This document shows, piece by piece, positions 1 to 10,110 of a stretch of 64,000 nucleotides of DNA. Source of the DNA: Diorhabda sublineata (Eukaryota > Arthropoda > Insecta > Coleoptera > Chrysomelidae); the NCBI RefSeq assembly GCF_026230105.1, contig NC_079486.1, forward strand, positions 8,618,001 through 8,682,000, given 5' to 3'. The notes under the pieces are model-generated. The model worked only from the letters and a program-made list of their open reading frames with translations. It did no database searches and was not told where the DNA came from. Each line of letters starts with the position of its first letter. The stretch's first letter is position 1. The position numbers and the translations under genes were made by a program.

Positions 1-799
1 GCAGTTATTACAAATACCAAAATCAGTAGATATCTTATAAATCACTTCTTTCTGTAGTTTTTTGTATCTTTCGACCAAATGGATCAAATTACATATTTTC
101 TTCAATACCTTTAGTGAGTTACTAATTCAATCAAATAACCATTTGATATCAAATTATACGTAGTAATATTTTGTTTGTTTGTTTGTTTGTTTTGTACAAA
201 TCACATAGAAACTAGAGGAGTACATCGAAACCGGCGTCAGACAGTATAATAGTAAGTGTGGTGGTAGCAGTAGGTAGTAGTAAATGCAGCACACAAATTG
301 TCCTCGCGTACTTTATGAAATAATCAACACTTTTCCATTCAATCAAACGTTTATTCCATAATTGTATCCATTCGAGTTAAAGATCATTATTGGAGGTATC
401 TTCGGCTCCATTTTCCAATTCTCCATACTTATACAATTCTAAATTAGGTATGATTGTATCAATCAAGTTCAGAAAGAAATCATTTTCATTTACGTTTCAA
501 ACGATAAGCATTCTCAGATCTTATTTGAACGTTTTAGCTAGTCTCCCTTATAATCTATAATATCTCAACCAAGTCACATACAATCAAAACTTTTCAGAAC
601 AGTTCTCCATTACTCGTTTAGTTCGATTTGCACATATAATGTTTAATTTGTACAAAGTGATTAGATTGGTTAAATGGTAATTGCCTTAAAAATACTTATT
701 TAAAAACAAGTGATAAGACAAAATTCATTTATTAATAATTTATAATAATAAACATCTCAATGCAAAACTTATTTTTATTAGGCTAGTTTAGAATTTTTA
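1..799 (-). repeat. R1 gene-derived repeat, inverse copy (A)
   Basis: The first 480 bases match, in reverse complement, the exon-like repeat seen at 17229-17890, and in the same orientation the copy at 22430-22990. Shared words include the stretch around 200-240 (cf. 22455-22505) and the region 355-480 (cf. 22870-23010). On the minus strand 360-480 reads as a degenerate peptide with the segment DFFLNLIDTIIPNLELYKYG, interrupted by stops. A (GTTT)n run lies at about 171-192. From 500 to 800 no gene is recognised. The B copy is 32096-32894. Confidence 0.55.
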
Positions 800-1280
800 A
801 AAGAAGTCCCTAAGAAGGCAAAACCGAACCATAAGTACATTGCTGATTATTTGAAATATGGTTTTTGTGGTTACTGACACAGATGACAACCTGCTACCTC
901 AGTGTGTTTTATGTTTCGAAGTATTTACTGATGAGAGTATGAAACCTTCAAAACTGTAAAGACTTTTCACAAAAAAAAACATATGTATTTCTTTCAGAAC
1001 AAAGAAAAAGAATTCTTAAAGTCAAACTCAATAACGAAAACATCAATTTCTGGTGAGAAAAATAGACAAGCTACATTTGCATCTTATCGCCTATTCATGT
1101 TGATAGCTAAAAAAGGAACAGAACACTCTGTAGGTTAGAATCTGAAGTTTCATTCACTGAGAAGGAAGCAAAAAAAAATCGGTCAAATTCACTATTACAG
1201 TTTAAATAAAACAAACTTTTCACTTCAACTTGATGAAAGTACTGAAGTTGCTGGCCAGGCTAATCTATTAGCCTTTGTTT
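800..1280 (+). pseudogene. hAT transposase remnant, ZBED5/Buster-like, N-terminal part (A)
   Basis: Translation with frame changes gives the start of a ZBED5/Buster-type hAT transposase. Segments: HKYIADYLKYGF at about 827-865, a BED-finger-like C-x2-C stretch (QCVLCFEVF) followed by ESMKPSKL at about 900-955, ATFASYRLFMLIAKKG at about 1075-1120, and LQLDESTEVAGQANLLAFV at about 1226-1282. The last is the well-conserved block around the first catalytic region of this family. Stops and frameshifts break it, so it cannot make protein. The catalytic core and C-terminus are absent here but appear as separate fragments at 20742 and 23284. Confidence 0.7.
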
Positions 1281-3308
1281 TTTGTTTTCACATTACTTTC
1301 ATCTTGTTTTTGACTTAAATTGACTAATAATTATAATAAATAAGCATATCCTCATTAAAAACCTATATGTTTGTCTCGAAGATTTGTTGGTACACGTGTA
1401 TAGTAAATTTGTATTCAAATAAAACTAGTATTTGATATTATTTCTTTCAAACATTCTATGCTAGATAAAACAAAAACATAAATGAATACAGTTACGTAGC
1501 AATGTTGCCTAGCTTATATTTTTTCATAAACATTCTCGCCAAAATTATTTTCTTGATCTTTGTTTAGATCAATTGTGGGAAATATTGTCCATTAACCAAA
1601 TTTAGTGAGAACTAGAGCCACATTCTTATTGGTTTTTAATAATATTACGATGTATAAATAAATATATTTGAAACGTAACATGCATCCAGATAATAAACAA
1701 ATAATTTGTAAAATTTGACAACATTGAGGTTTACTGTAAGTTGGCTTCAGTTATATTGCAACATGCCAGCTGGGTTAATGTTTTTTATACGTCCAAGGTC
1801 AAAGTAAACCAAAGTTTCAAACAAAGGAACTTCGGAATTCATTATAATGTTAGAAACGGAATTGGTATCTAGTTGGAAAACTTAAGTTTTGTTTAAGTTT
1901 TATACGTGAAGATTAAGTGAATGTAGTTTATGTAATGAAGTAAATTTTGACTGAAAATGTATAAATTTTTAAAATTTTGATTCTTATAGTAGGTATGTAC
2001 AATTATTTTTCACATTTTCTACACCTTTAACTAAGTAATTTGATAAAAATACTCACGTATACAACACAATGTTTCATGTTGATGAATATGCTTTTAAGGT
2101 GTTGGCAAGTGTTTGAATATCTTTTTTAATAACAAGTATAAGCACTACACCAATACTGGAAGTAGTTTACAAATAATTTATTTTTAGGTAAAGCAGCGTG
2201 ATTTCTCATTTACCAAAATGGCCTCTAATAAAAAAGAATTGTATGTACTCTAACATATTTACTAATTTCGCTATGGTAGCTTGATCTGAACTGGGCCTGG
2301 AAATTTGTAGTGTAACGTCTGTGAATGTCAAGTTACAAAAAAAGAATTAGATTATTGAAGTAGCAACAAGAGAACAGCATCTACCCGGCTTTGAAGATTT
2401 TTGCAGTGATTCTATCATTTAGGAAATATTTTTGGAAATTTGATAAAACAGTCCCCAACAACACATTTTTTTTAAATATTTACCTGTATATAATGATTGA
2501 TATAATAGGAGCGTTTGGATGGATTCACATGGGGATCTTTAGTAGTTTTGGAGTACCTACCTTATGGAATTGCAAGATAAAGATCATTCAAATGAACTGT
2601 GGTATTTCTGCACAATAAATAAATGATAGAAAAGATCCTCGTATTGTTCTGACACATCTTACTTGTTTTATTCATATTTCTGAGGTAAGAAAATAAAATA
2701 TTGAGTAATTTTTGATTGGTTTGATTTAAAGAGACTCCACCCCAATTGTGAAGAATAAGTAACTTGTAGTTTACAATGAATTGTTGAAAAATGTTGCCAG
2801 TGAGTTGATATTTGTCTAAATATTAATATTTTTCTAATAAATTTACTCTTAATCAAAATAATTAGTAGTTGCTCATCAATATTTGATATTAAATCATATA
2901 TTTTGTTAAGTATTTTAGGTGACTTCCTTTGAAAATCTCAAACTAGTCTGAAAAAAAATAACCTTAGCAATGTCATGTTTCCATCAAATTATTGTCTTTA
3001 CCAGTTTTTGAATAAGAACTTTCAAGTCACTTCCCATTTCATCACTTTGTACAAATTCAACACTATATCTGCCAATGAAACTGAATGAGTAATGAAGAAT
3101 TTTCCTGAAAAGTCCTGTATGCATATGACTTGGTTAGTGTAAATTTAGCTTAGGGAATACATTGTAATGCAACTTAATGGTTTACTGCACTCCATGTCTA
3201 AGGTATTTTAGAGTTGTTGAATATTGAAGAAACATGTTTGTTTGAATTGGGTGAGGTAATGCCATTTCTACTGATACATACCCACACACTTTTGTTTTGT
3301 TTTTTTAG

Positions 3309-3415
3309 CTTCTCAACAACCAGTTGAAAGTATATTGTTATCAAGTCATTCTAATGGAAGCAAAAACGTTGAGAGAACGAAAAGGGAACAGTATTCTTTT
3401 CAAAACAAGTCCTAA
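3309..3415 (+). pseudogene. Short exon-like fragment, Ser/Lys-rich, unidentified (A)
   Basis: A pyrimidine tract ending in TTTTTTAG at 3301-3308 is followed by an open frame (phase 2) of about 34 codons beginning SQQPVESILLSSHSNGS and ending at TAA 3413-3415. This has the shape of a terminal exon. Copies sit in D1' (about 11802-11908), in B D1 (about 35337-35443) and in B D1' (about 43699-43805). The B D1 copy carries a G-to-T change turning GGAAGC into GTAAGC. Too short to assign to a family; could be chance. Confidence 0.25.
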
Positions 3416-4575
3416 ACATCAAAATGTAGGCTTACAGCTGTCCTGTGGAAGGTATCTATTTTATATTAATTATATGTATAAAGAATTTTGAGGGGACCAC
3501 ATTTCTAAATGTTTTCGCACATTTGTTCTTAGCTTTTCAACTCTCTGTCATCCTTTACTGTTACGAGATATATAGAATAATTGTAGATAAGTATAATTTT
3601 GAATATGCCTCTTTTTGTTACTCCTTTTAATTTTGTTGGTACATGTCTTCTTTTTCACCCGATGTATTTTTTATAGATTATCTTCTAAAGCAGAAGATCA
3701 AAATTCATTATTTTCATTATTAAAATGGAGTTTATCACTCCACTCTATCATAATCCTTTTTTTTTTTCATGTTTAAAACTCATCGGATTGATTCCTTATC
3801 ATATATAGCTGTCATAACAAATCCTGATCTCATTTTTTACATTGCTGACTTGCTGTACTATTATGACAAAAACTTTTTGTAAATTACTGACATCCAACCC
3901 AATTTTACTTAGAAAATTGTTGAATTGTTAAACAAGATATTTTCTAAAGCGACTCATTTCTTCAATAATTCACTTTATTTTCTTCATTTTCCTGATTTTC
4001 ATGTCTCTTCTTATTTTAACTCATGCAAGAAGTTATAACTTCATAACTTTCACAGTATGTATTATATCTTAAATATTCATATTATTACAAAAATTCATGC
4101 GTTTAAAAAAAAGTAAAGGTGGTAGGAAGCTTTTGTTTTTTATAAACATCGCTAGAGTGTAGATTTTCTAAAGATATATAATTTTTTTCGATATCTTTTT
4201 GCTAACCAGAGTTGTAATTGGACCATTTCGACGAAATTCCAAGTTGCATGATTTGCGAAATTTATCAGTGTAAAGGTGGAAACAATGTAACGGCTTTTTG
4301 TGATGGTTATTGAGCAGCTGTTCCTCTTTATTTATCGAGAACAGATATTAATACATATTTCCATAATGCAGGTACTACAGATGAATTTCTTCTAAATTTT
4401 AATGATTTATTTAATATACTTAAATCTCGTAATAGATTGGCAAAATAAATATTTTAAAAATCACTTAGCTCACGAACAAATTATTATTATTATATATTTG
4501 TAGTAATGTGAGAAGCCATGATGAGGAAAATGATGCTGAAAAGAAGTAAGAATGCTTATCGTTTGAAACGTATAT

Positions 4576-4780
4576 GAGCATGATTTCTTTCTGGACTTGA
4601 ATGGTACAATCATACATAATTTCGAATTGTATAAGTATGAAGAAGAATTGGAAAATGGAGTCGTAGATACCTTCAATAATGATCTCAAATCTGAATGGAT
4701 ATAATTATAGAATAAACGGTTGATTGGATTGCATAGTGACAAATTGTGAAGTGTCAAATAAGCATTAAGAAAACGAATGA
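4576..4780 (+). pseudogene. Degenerate R1 exon copy (A, in D1)
   Basis: The plus strand reads as a broken peptide with segments HDFFLDLNGTIIHNFELYKY, EELENGVVDTFNNDLKSEWI and RLIGLHSDKL, the same order as in the R1 copies at 17229 (plus) and 22700-22990 (minus). Several in-frame stops (TAA, TAG) interrupt it. Further copies: 12875-13079, 36606-36810, 44773-44977. The parent protein is not recognised. Confidence 0.45.
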
Positions 4781-4786
4781 CAATAT

Positions 4787-6192
4787 CTGGCTGGCGGGAG
4801 GCGCTAGTGTCTATAGAATTGAATTTAATTAGGCATCTGGCCAGCAGGGTGCGCTAGTGTCTATGGAACCGTGTTTAGTTTGGCGTCTGGCCGGCAGGGG
4901 CTCTACTGTCTATGGAATCGTATTTAATTTGGCGTTTGACCGACAGGAGGCGCTTGTGTCTATGGAACCTTGTTTAGTTTGGCGTCTATGGAACCGTATT
5001 TAGTTTGGTGTCTAATTGGCGGGGGCGCTAGTGTGTATAGAAATTGAACACAAAGAGAATTTTTATTTAGTTTAACTTGCGGCCGCTAAGTACTTTCAGT
5101 TCGACTATTCCTCGCTAGATGGCGCTAGTTCGTGTTTTAGTTTATCGTTTGGACGGCAGAGGGCGGCAGTGTGTATAGAATCGTGTTTAGTTTGACGTCC
5201 GGCCGGCAGAGGGCGCTAGTGTCTATAGAATCGGGTCTAGTTTGGCGTCTGACCGACAGGAGGAGCTGGTGTGTATAGAAATCGAACACAAATAGTATTT
5301 TTATCAAGATCAACTTGCAGCCGCTAGGTACTTCCAGTTTGACTATTCCTCGCCAGATGGCGTAAGTTCGTGTTTGGTTAGTTTGGCGATCGGTCAATAG
5401 AAAAGTGTTTAATTTGACGTTTGGCTAGCGGGAGGCGCTAGTGTCTATGGAATCTTGTTTAGTTTGGCGTTTGGCCGGCAGAGGTCGCTGGTGTCTACAG
5501 AATCGTATTTAATTTGGCGTTTTGCTAGCGAGAGGCGCTTTCGTTTATGGAACCGTGCTTAATTTGGAGTCTAGCCGGTAGGGGGCGCTAGTAACTATAG
5601 AATCGTATTTTAGTTTGGCGATTTGTTGAAATAGATTTATATGTCTATAGAATCGTGTTTAATTTGACTTTTGACTAGTGGGAGGCACTAGTGTCTATGG
5701 AATCTTGTTTAGTTTGGCGTCTGGCCGGCAGAGGTAACTGATGTCTACAGAATCGTATTTAATTTTGCGTTTTGCTAGAGAGAGGCGCTTTTGTTTATGG
5801 AACTGTGCTTAATTTGGCGTCTGGCCGGTAGGGGGCGCTAGTAACTATAGAATCGTATTTTAGTTTGGCGATTTGTTGAAATAGATTTATATGTCGTGTT
5901 TAATTTGAATTTTGGCTAGCAGGAGGCGCCAGTGTTTATGGGAATTTGTTTAGTTTGGCGTTTGGCTCGCTGGGGGCGCTACTGTCTATGGAATCGTGTT
6001 TAATTTGGCGTTTGACCGGCAGTAGGCGCTAGTGTCCATAGAATAGTGTTTTAGCTTGGCGATTGGTCGACAGTGATAGATAGTGTCTATAAAATCGTGT
6101 TTAATTTGGCGTTTGGATAGTGGGAGGCGCTAGTGTGTATAGAAATTAAACACAAATAGAATTTTTATTTAGTTCAACTTGCGGCCGCTAAG
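4787..6192. repeat. 50-bp minisatellite array with CTCF-like core (A1, about 22 monomers)
   Basis: Tandem monomers of about 50 bp. Each has a G-rich core such as CCGGCAGAGGGCGCTAG, then GTGTCTATRGAATCGTG, then TTTAATTTGGCGT. The core resembles the CTCF consensus CCASYAGRKGGCRC; good examples lie at about 4842, 5202, 5573, 5823 and 6015. Some monomers are replaced by a longer variant containing TAGATGGCGCTAG (5112) or CCAGATGGCG (5352) next to GCGGCCGC or a near copy. The array ends exactly at GCGGCCGCTAAG (6181-6192), where Gypsy sequence begins. Confidence 0.9.
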
Positions 6193-6556
6193 TTTTGTTA
6201 AGACTGGTATAAGGGTCCTATTTACCCTTTCCACTTCTCCATTACCTCGTGGGACTTCACAAGTTGTTAACACATGTTTAATATTTTCTTCTCGACAATA
6301 TGATTCGAATTTTTCAGAACGGAACGCGGATCCTCTGTCAGATATTATCCTTGACGGGCTTCCAAATATTTTATGCTAAGACAACATATCACTTCTTTCG
6401 TCGTGGTTGATTTTGTTGATTTTAGGATGAAACGTTCCTTCTTTCTCTCCTACAGGACGAGGTGATATATTTTACGCTATTTTTCAAGACAACATGTCAC
6501 TTCTTTCGTCGTGGTTTATTTTGTTGGGTAAAGCCACACAAATTTGGAAAAGTCAG
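6193..6556 (-). pseudogene. Ty3/Gypsy integrase core fragment (A, G1)
   Basis: On the minus strand 6373-6193 encodes the C-terminal half of a Gypsy integrase core. It includes SDRGSAFRSEKF (second catalytic Asp) and PRGNGEVERVNRTL (catalytic Glu), with 35 residues between Asp and Glu as expected for D,D-35-E. Upstream on the minus strand (6380-6556) is a duplicated, frameshifted stretch ending in the LYPTK region; the phrase with CACTTCTTTCGTCGTGGTT occurs twice (about 6389 and 6497). The fragment stops at 6556, where it joins the flank of the inverted Copia. The fuller copy at 13390-14387 shows what was lost. Confidence 0.75.
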
Positions 6557-6638
6557 TGAATATGTAACTAAATCAAAAGAATTGTTGAAAATTGTCAAGT
6601 TATTTTGGTTTTCTAGAAAATCCCAGTGTGACAGATTT
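6557..6638 (-). repeat. Inverted copy of the sense Copia 3' flank
   Basis: This 82-bp stretch is the reverse complement, with few changes, of 31598-31685, the host DNA directly after the 3' LTR of the sense Copia. It includes the 5-bp target-site duplication (AAATC on the other strand). The match starts at the Copia LTR edge and ends where Gypsy sequence begins. It shows that this inverted Copia was copied together with its flank. The B counterpart is 38348-38429. Confidence 0.85.
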
Positions 6639-6835
6639 TGTTGTAATATTCGTTTCTTCTATAGTATAAATAAAAGAAATTTATACAGGTTCTTCTATAC
6701 TTTTATTATATTAGAAGTAAAACTACACAAAATGACTTGAATGTGAAAGTAACCATTTTTTTTTATCTTTTCTTGACATAATAATCATCCTTGCCAACTT
6801 AATTGCTGGGTTACGTTCAGTAATTTTTTACAACA
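6639..6835 (-). repeat. Copia LTR (3' LTR of inverted copy, A)
   Basis: 197 bp with TGTTGTAA/TTACAACA termini, reverse complement of the 3' LTR at 31401-31597. It shares that LTR's longer A-rich indel rather than the shorter version of the 5' LTR at 27579. The polypurine-like tract (reverse of CTACCCCTTAAA) follows at 6836-6847. No second LTR exists for this copy, because its 5' end is cut at 10109. Confidence 0.9.
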
Positions 6836-6854
6836 CTACCCCTTAAACCAGCAA

Positions 6855-7049
6855 TTAATTTAGACCAATATTTTTAGTACAAAAAATATGCTTGGGATTA
6901 TGCAGCCCTTTTGTTAAAAGATCTGCTACCATTTTTTCAGTAGGCATGTATTTAATTTCAACAAAATTTTTTTCAATTACTTCCCTTACAAAATGGTACT
7001 TAGTGTCTATATGTTTAGTTCTGTTATGGTAAACAGGGTTTTTTAACAA
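6855..7049 (-). pseudogene. Copia RNase H C-terminal tail (inverted copy, A)
   Basis: 64 open codons on the minus strand. Segments KNPVYHNRTKHIDTKYHFVR and PTEKMVADLLTKGL are the conserved C-terminus of Copia-type RNase H. The catalytic part of RNase H is missing: the tail joins directly to the middle of the reverse transcriptase through a deletion present in every copy of this element in the window. Unlike the sense copy, this one keeps an open frame through EKNFVEIKY. Confidence 0.75.
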
Positions 7050-7108
7050 TTTTTGTGCACTTTGGTTGTCATTGAAAAGAATTACGGGCTTAGTCTCACA
7101 AAACTCAT

Positions 7109-8191
7109 TTAAAAAACCACTAACAAATATGGCTTCAATTTTAAACCGACTTCAATAGGAGTCAAAACAGTTTTAGCATCACCTAACTTGAAACGCTCTA
7201 ATAATTCTAAAATATAGTTCCTCTGATTAACTTTAATCAAATTGTTTTGTTTGTCAAAATCAATATTTAAACCTAAAAAATATTTGATTGGCCCCAAGTC
7301 TTTAATTTTAAATTGTTTTGACAATTCCTGATTGAAGTTGGTTTTAAAAACTGAGGAATTTGAACAAATTAAAAAATCATCAACATAAAAGGCCACTAGA
7401 ATTATAAATTTGTCCTTGTTTTGGAAAAATATACATGGTTCAAAACTTGATTGCTGAAAACCTAAGTCTTTTAAGACATTTTTTACTTTAATATTCCAAA
7501 TTCTGGAGGATTGTTTTAATCCATATATAGCCTTTTTTAATAAACATACTTTATTTTCATTATTTTTTAGAATAAACCCCTCAGGTTGCACCATGTAAAT
7601 TTCTTCATCCAAGTTTCCGTTTAAAAATGCAGTTTCTACGTCTAAGTGGTCAATATCTAAACTTAATTCTACAGATAAAGCAAACAATATTCTTATTGTA
7701 GAGTATCTAACTACAGGTGAAAAAGTTTCAAAATAATCTATACCAAAGGTTTGTGTGAAACCCTTTGCAACTAGCCGTGCATTATATCGTATTTCATTAT
7801 TTGAATTCCTTTTTAAACAAAACACCCACTTATTTTGCACAACATTTTTGTTTGATGGACGGTCTACTAAAATCCATGCCTCATTTTTCATTAATGATTC
7901 GTACTCTCGTTCCATTGCTTTTTCCCATTTTCTTCGGTCACTTCTTGACATCGCTTCATCTACGGTCTTTGGATCTTGCTTTTCATTATAAGTTTCCTTA
8001 TTCATCACATTGTATGAAATGTAACCTTTATAATTTCTTTTCTTTGACACCCTTCCTGATCTGGTTACAATTTCTTGATCATTAATTTCCTCAAAGTTTT
8101 CACCTCCAGTTTCTTCTGGAATTTCATTTTCTTCTTCATTGATATTATTATTTGATCCTCCACCTTCTTCATTTATGTCACAATCATCCAC
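7109..8191 (-). pseudogene. Copia reverse transcriptase fragment (inverted copy, A)
   Basis: An open frame of about 360 codons opening with a non-ATG codon after an in-frame stop. It begins with an acidic linker (NEEGGGSNNNINEEENEI), then the Copia RT domain: NKWVFCLKRN, YNARLVAKGFTQ, motif A HLDVETAFLNG, QPEGF, AIYGLKQSSR, and the YVDD box (FYVDDFLICS). Motif A keeps its catalytic Asp here, unlike the sense copy. It ends at a deletion after VGLKLK, which removes the RT connection and most of RNase H. It is in frame with the integrase piece; a TAA replaces a Ser codon near 8234. Confidence 0.8.
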
Positions 8192-8230
8192 TCCAGGTTT
8201 AGTTTTTGTTTGTAGGTCAACAGTAATTGC

Positions 8231-8980
8231 TTAATCAGGATCTGAGTTGCTAGTTTCAGCCTTACAATTATTTATATTTTTGAAAGGTTGATTCAGAAAT
8301 TCATTAAATTTTACATTACGACTTATAATAATTTTATCTGTATCTGTATCTAGAATTCTATAAGCTTTACTATTTTCACTGTATCCCACTATAATACCTA
8401 TTTTTGCTCTTTTCTCTAGTTTAGATCTTTTTTCTTTTGGAATGTAAACAAAAGCCTGAGAACCAAATGTAATGAAATATGATAAATCAGGTTTCTTTCC
8501 GACCCATAACTCATAAGGTGTCTTTTCTTTACTTTTAGTATGTAGTCTATTAGAAATGTAGTTAGCAGTTGTTACTGCTTCCCCCCAATATTTATGGGGT
8601 AAATTAGCATCTAATAACATACACCTTGCCGATTCCATCAATGTTCTATTTTTCCTCTCCGACACACCATTTTGCTCTGGACAATATGGTGCAGTCGACT
8701 GAAAGCTTATACCAAAACTTTTGAGTAGCTTCTGCACAGCTACCCCTGTATATTCCCATCCATTATCACTTCTAAATGTTTTTGGATAGACCCCAAAAAT
8801 ATTTTTGACTTCTAGAATGAATTCCTTTAGTTTAATATATACTTCATCTTTAGATTCTAACAAATAAAGTGTGGTATATCTTGAAAAATCATTGGTTAAA
8901 GTCAAAAAATATTTCTTTTTATCTGATTTTTTAGGAAAAGATTTCCTCATTAATTTACACATTGTTTTTTCTGACCACAA
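8231..8980 (-). pseudogene. Copia integrase fragment lacking first catalytic Asp (inverted copy, A)
   Basis: 249 open codons with the Copia integrase core: FRSDNGWEYTG (second Asp, Gly-to-Trp change beside it), YCPEQNGVSERKNRTLME (catalytic Glu), and the C-terminal block ITFGSQAFVYIPKEKRSKL. Compared with the sense element, two deletions (about 16 and 78 bp) remove the second Cys pair of the zinc-binding region and the whole segment with the first catalytic Asp (HSDICGPM). The integrase could not work even if translated. Confidence 0.8.
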
Positions 8981-10109
8981 TCATTTATTTTTATGCCAAT
9001 AACTAAATCTTTACTTACTATCATTTTTATATCATCCGGGCTTCTGTGACCTAAACGTCTGTGCCATGTATGTATATAATTATTCATTTCCTCACACGTT
9101 TTTACAATATTTACTTTTTCTGAAAACTTGTTTAATTTATATAAACCATTACAGTATTTTCCTGTGGCTATAATAGAATTATTAATTTCTATATAATTAC
9201 AATCATCAAACTTTATGTTATAACCAGCTTTTGTAATTTTAGACACCGAAAACAGATTATTGCTTAGCTCAGGTACAAATAAAACATCTTTAAATTTTAA
9301 ACTTATGCATTTACCTGAAATTTCTGTTTTTACTAAAATATCACCTTTACCTTTGACTTGCATTTCCTGACCATTTGCAACTATAATTTTATTTAACTTT
9401 GAATAGTCCAAATTAATAAATAATTCTGGATTATTTGACCTGTGACTTGTAGCCCCTGAATCAATATACCATTCTAGATTATTTTTACTGTTACCGGAAA
9501 CATTGAAACAAAAAACTGAGTCAGACAACTCATCACCTTCAACAGTTACTTTGGCATGTTGCTTTCCCTTATTTCTGTCTTTCTTCATGAAAAAACAATC
9601 TTTTTTGTAGTGACCTTTTCTATGACAATAATAACATTCTATTTTTTCTTTCATCTTCTTCGAAAACTTTTTATTTGTGTTTAATGCCGTCTCTGTTGAA
9701 CTGGTATCTTCTTTTCTTTTATACTCATCCATTAGTTTTCCCTTTACATATTCAAGAGTCAATTCATCATCTGGCCCAGCATCTAATGCTGTTACTAATG
9801 TGGAATAACTTTCTGGCAATCCATCTAACAATAATGCAGCTACATGGAAATCCTTAATAGTCTCACCAACTCCTCGTCGTCTTTCAACTAATTCTAGTAT
9901 TTCTTTAATGTATTCATGCATTGGTTTATTTTCAAGTCTAGACTGATACAGCTTCCTCAATAAATACAACTTGTTACTTAAATTATTTCTTTCATGTACC
10001 TTTTGCAGTTCATTCCACATTTCTTTCGCATTCTTGCATTTATAAATGTGTGCTATCTGATTGTCTTCGATACTTAATGAAATTGTAGATTGTGCTTTTT
10101 CATCTTTAT
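8950..10109 (-). pseudogene. Copia gag-protease-GAG_pre-integrase fragment, 5'-truncated (inverted copy, A)
   Basis: The open frame 8950-10020 starts at an internal Met (MWNELQKVHERN), and homology continues to 10109. Domains: Copia gag (UBN2-like) with HEYIKEILELVERRRG, zinc knuckle CYYCHRKGHYKKDC (CX2CX4HX4C), protease WYIDSGATSH, and HTWHRRLGHRSPDD of the pre-integrase zinc region. About 51 N-terminal residues, the leader, the PBS and the 5' LTR are missing. The break at 10109 is abrupt: the next base begins D1' (TTCTTATTGG at 10111). Confidence 0.85.
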
Positions 10110-10110
10110 A

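Larger units (their letters stand above)
1623..4786. repeat. Direct repeat D1, first copy (A)
   Basis: This stretch recurs at 10111-13085 in the same orientation, shift 8488 at the left and 8299 at the right. The second copy lacks about 190 bp corresponding to 3460-3655. Content is mostly non-coding. A short exon-like piece lies at 3309-3415, and 4576-4780 is a degenerate piece of the R1 repeat. The sequence just left of D1 (about 1541-1740) also has an inverted copy at 19710-19880 and a partial direct copy at 21285-21360. Confidence 0.9.

Noticed and set aside
171..192. GTTT microsatellite
   Set aside because: Ordinary short tandem repeat, the same length in both units.
4470..4757. 95-codon minus-strand frame repeated four times in the window (also 12769, 36499, 44666)
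   Set aside because: It recurs only because D1 recurs; the plus strand carries the degenerate R1 peptide and the minus frame matches nothing.
4787..6192. CRISPR-like array
   Set aside because: Monomers are contiguous diverged tandem repeats without unique spacers, in a eukaryotic context.
7755..8085. Plus-strand frames of 78 and 106 codons over the inverted Copia (also 30150-30480 minus, 39546-39876 plus)
   Set aside because: Shadows of the reverse transcriptase reading frame on the opposite strand; they move with the element.
6639..10109. Inverted Copia as an independent insertion
   Set aside because: It carries the same 3' host flank as the sense copy and has no 5' LTR or own target-site duplication.
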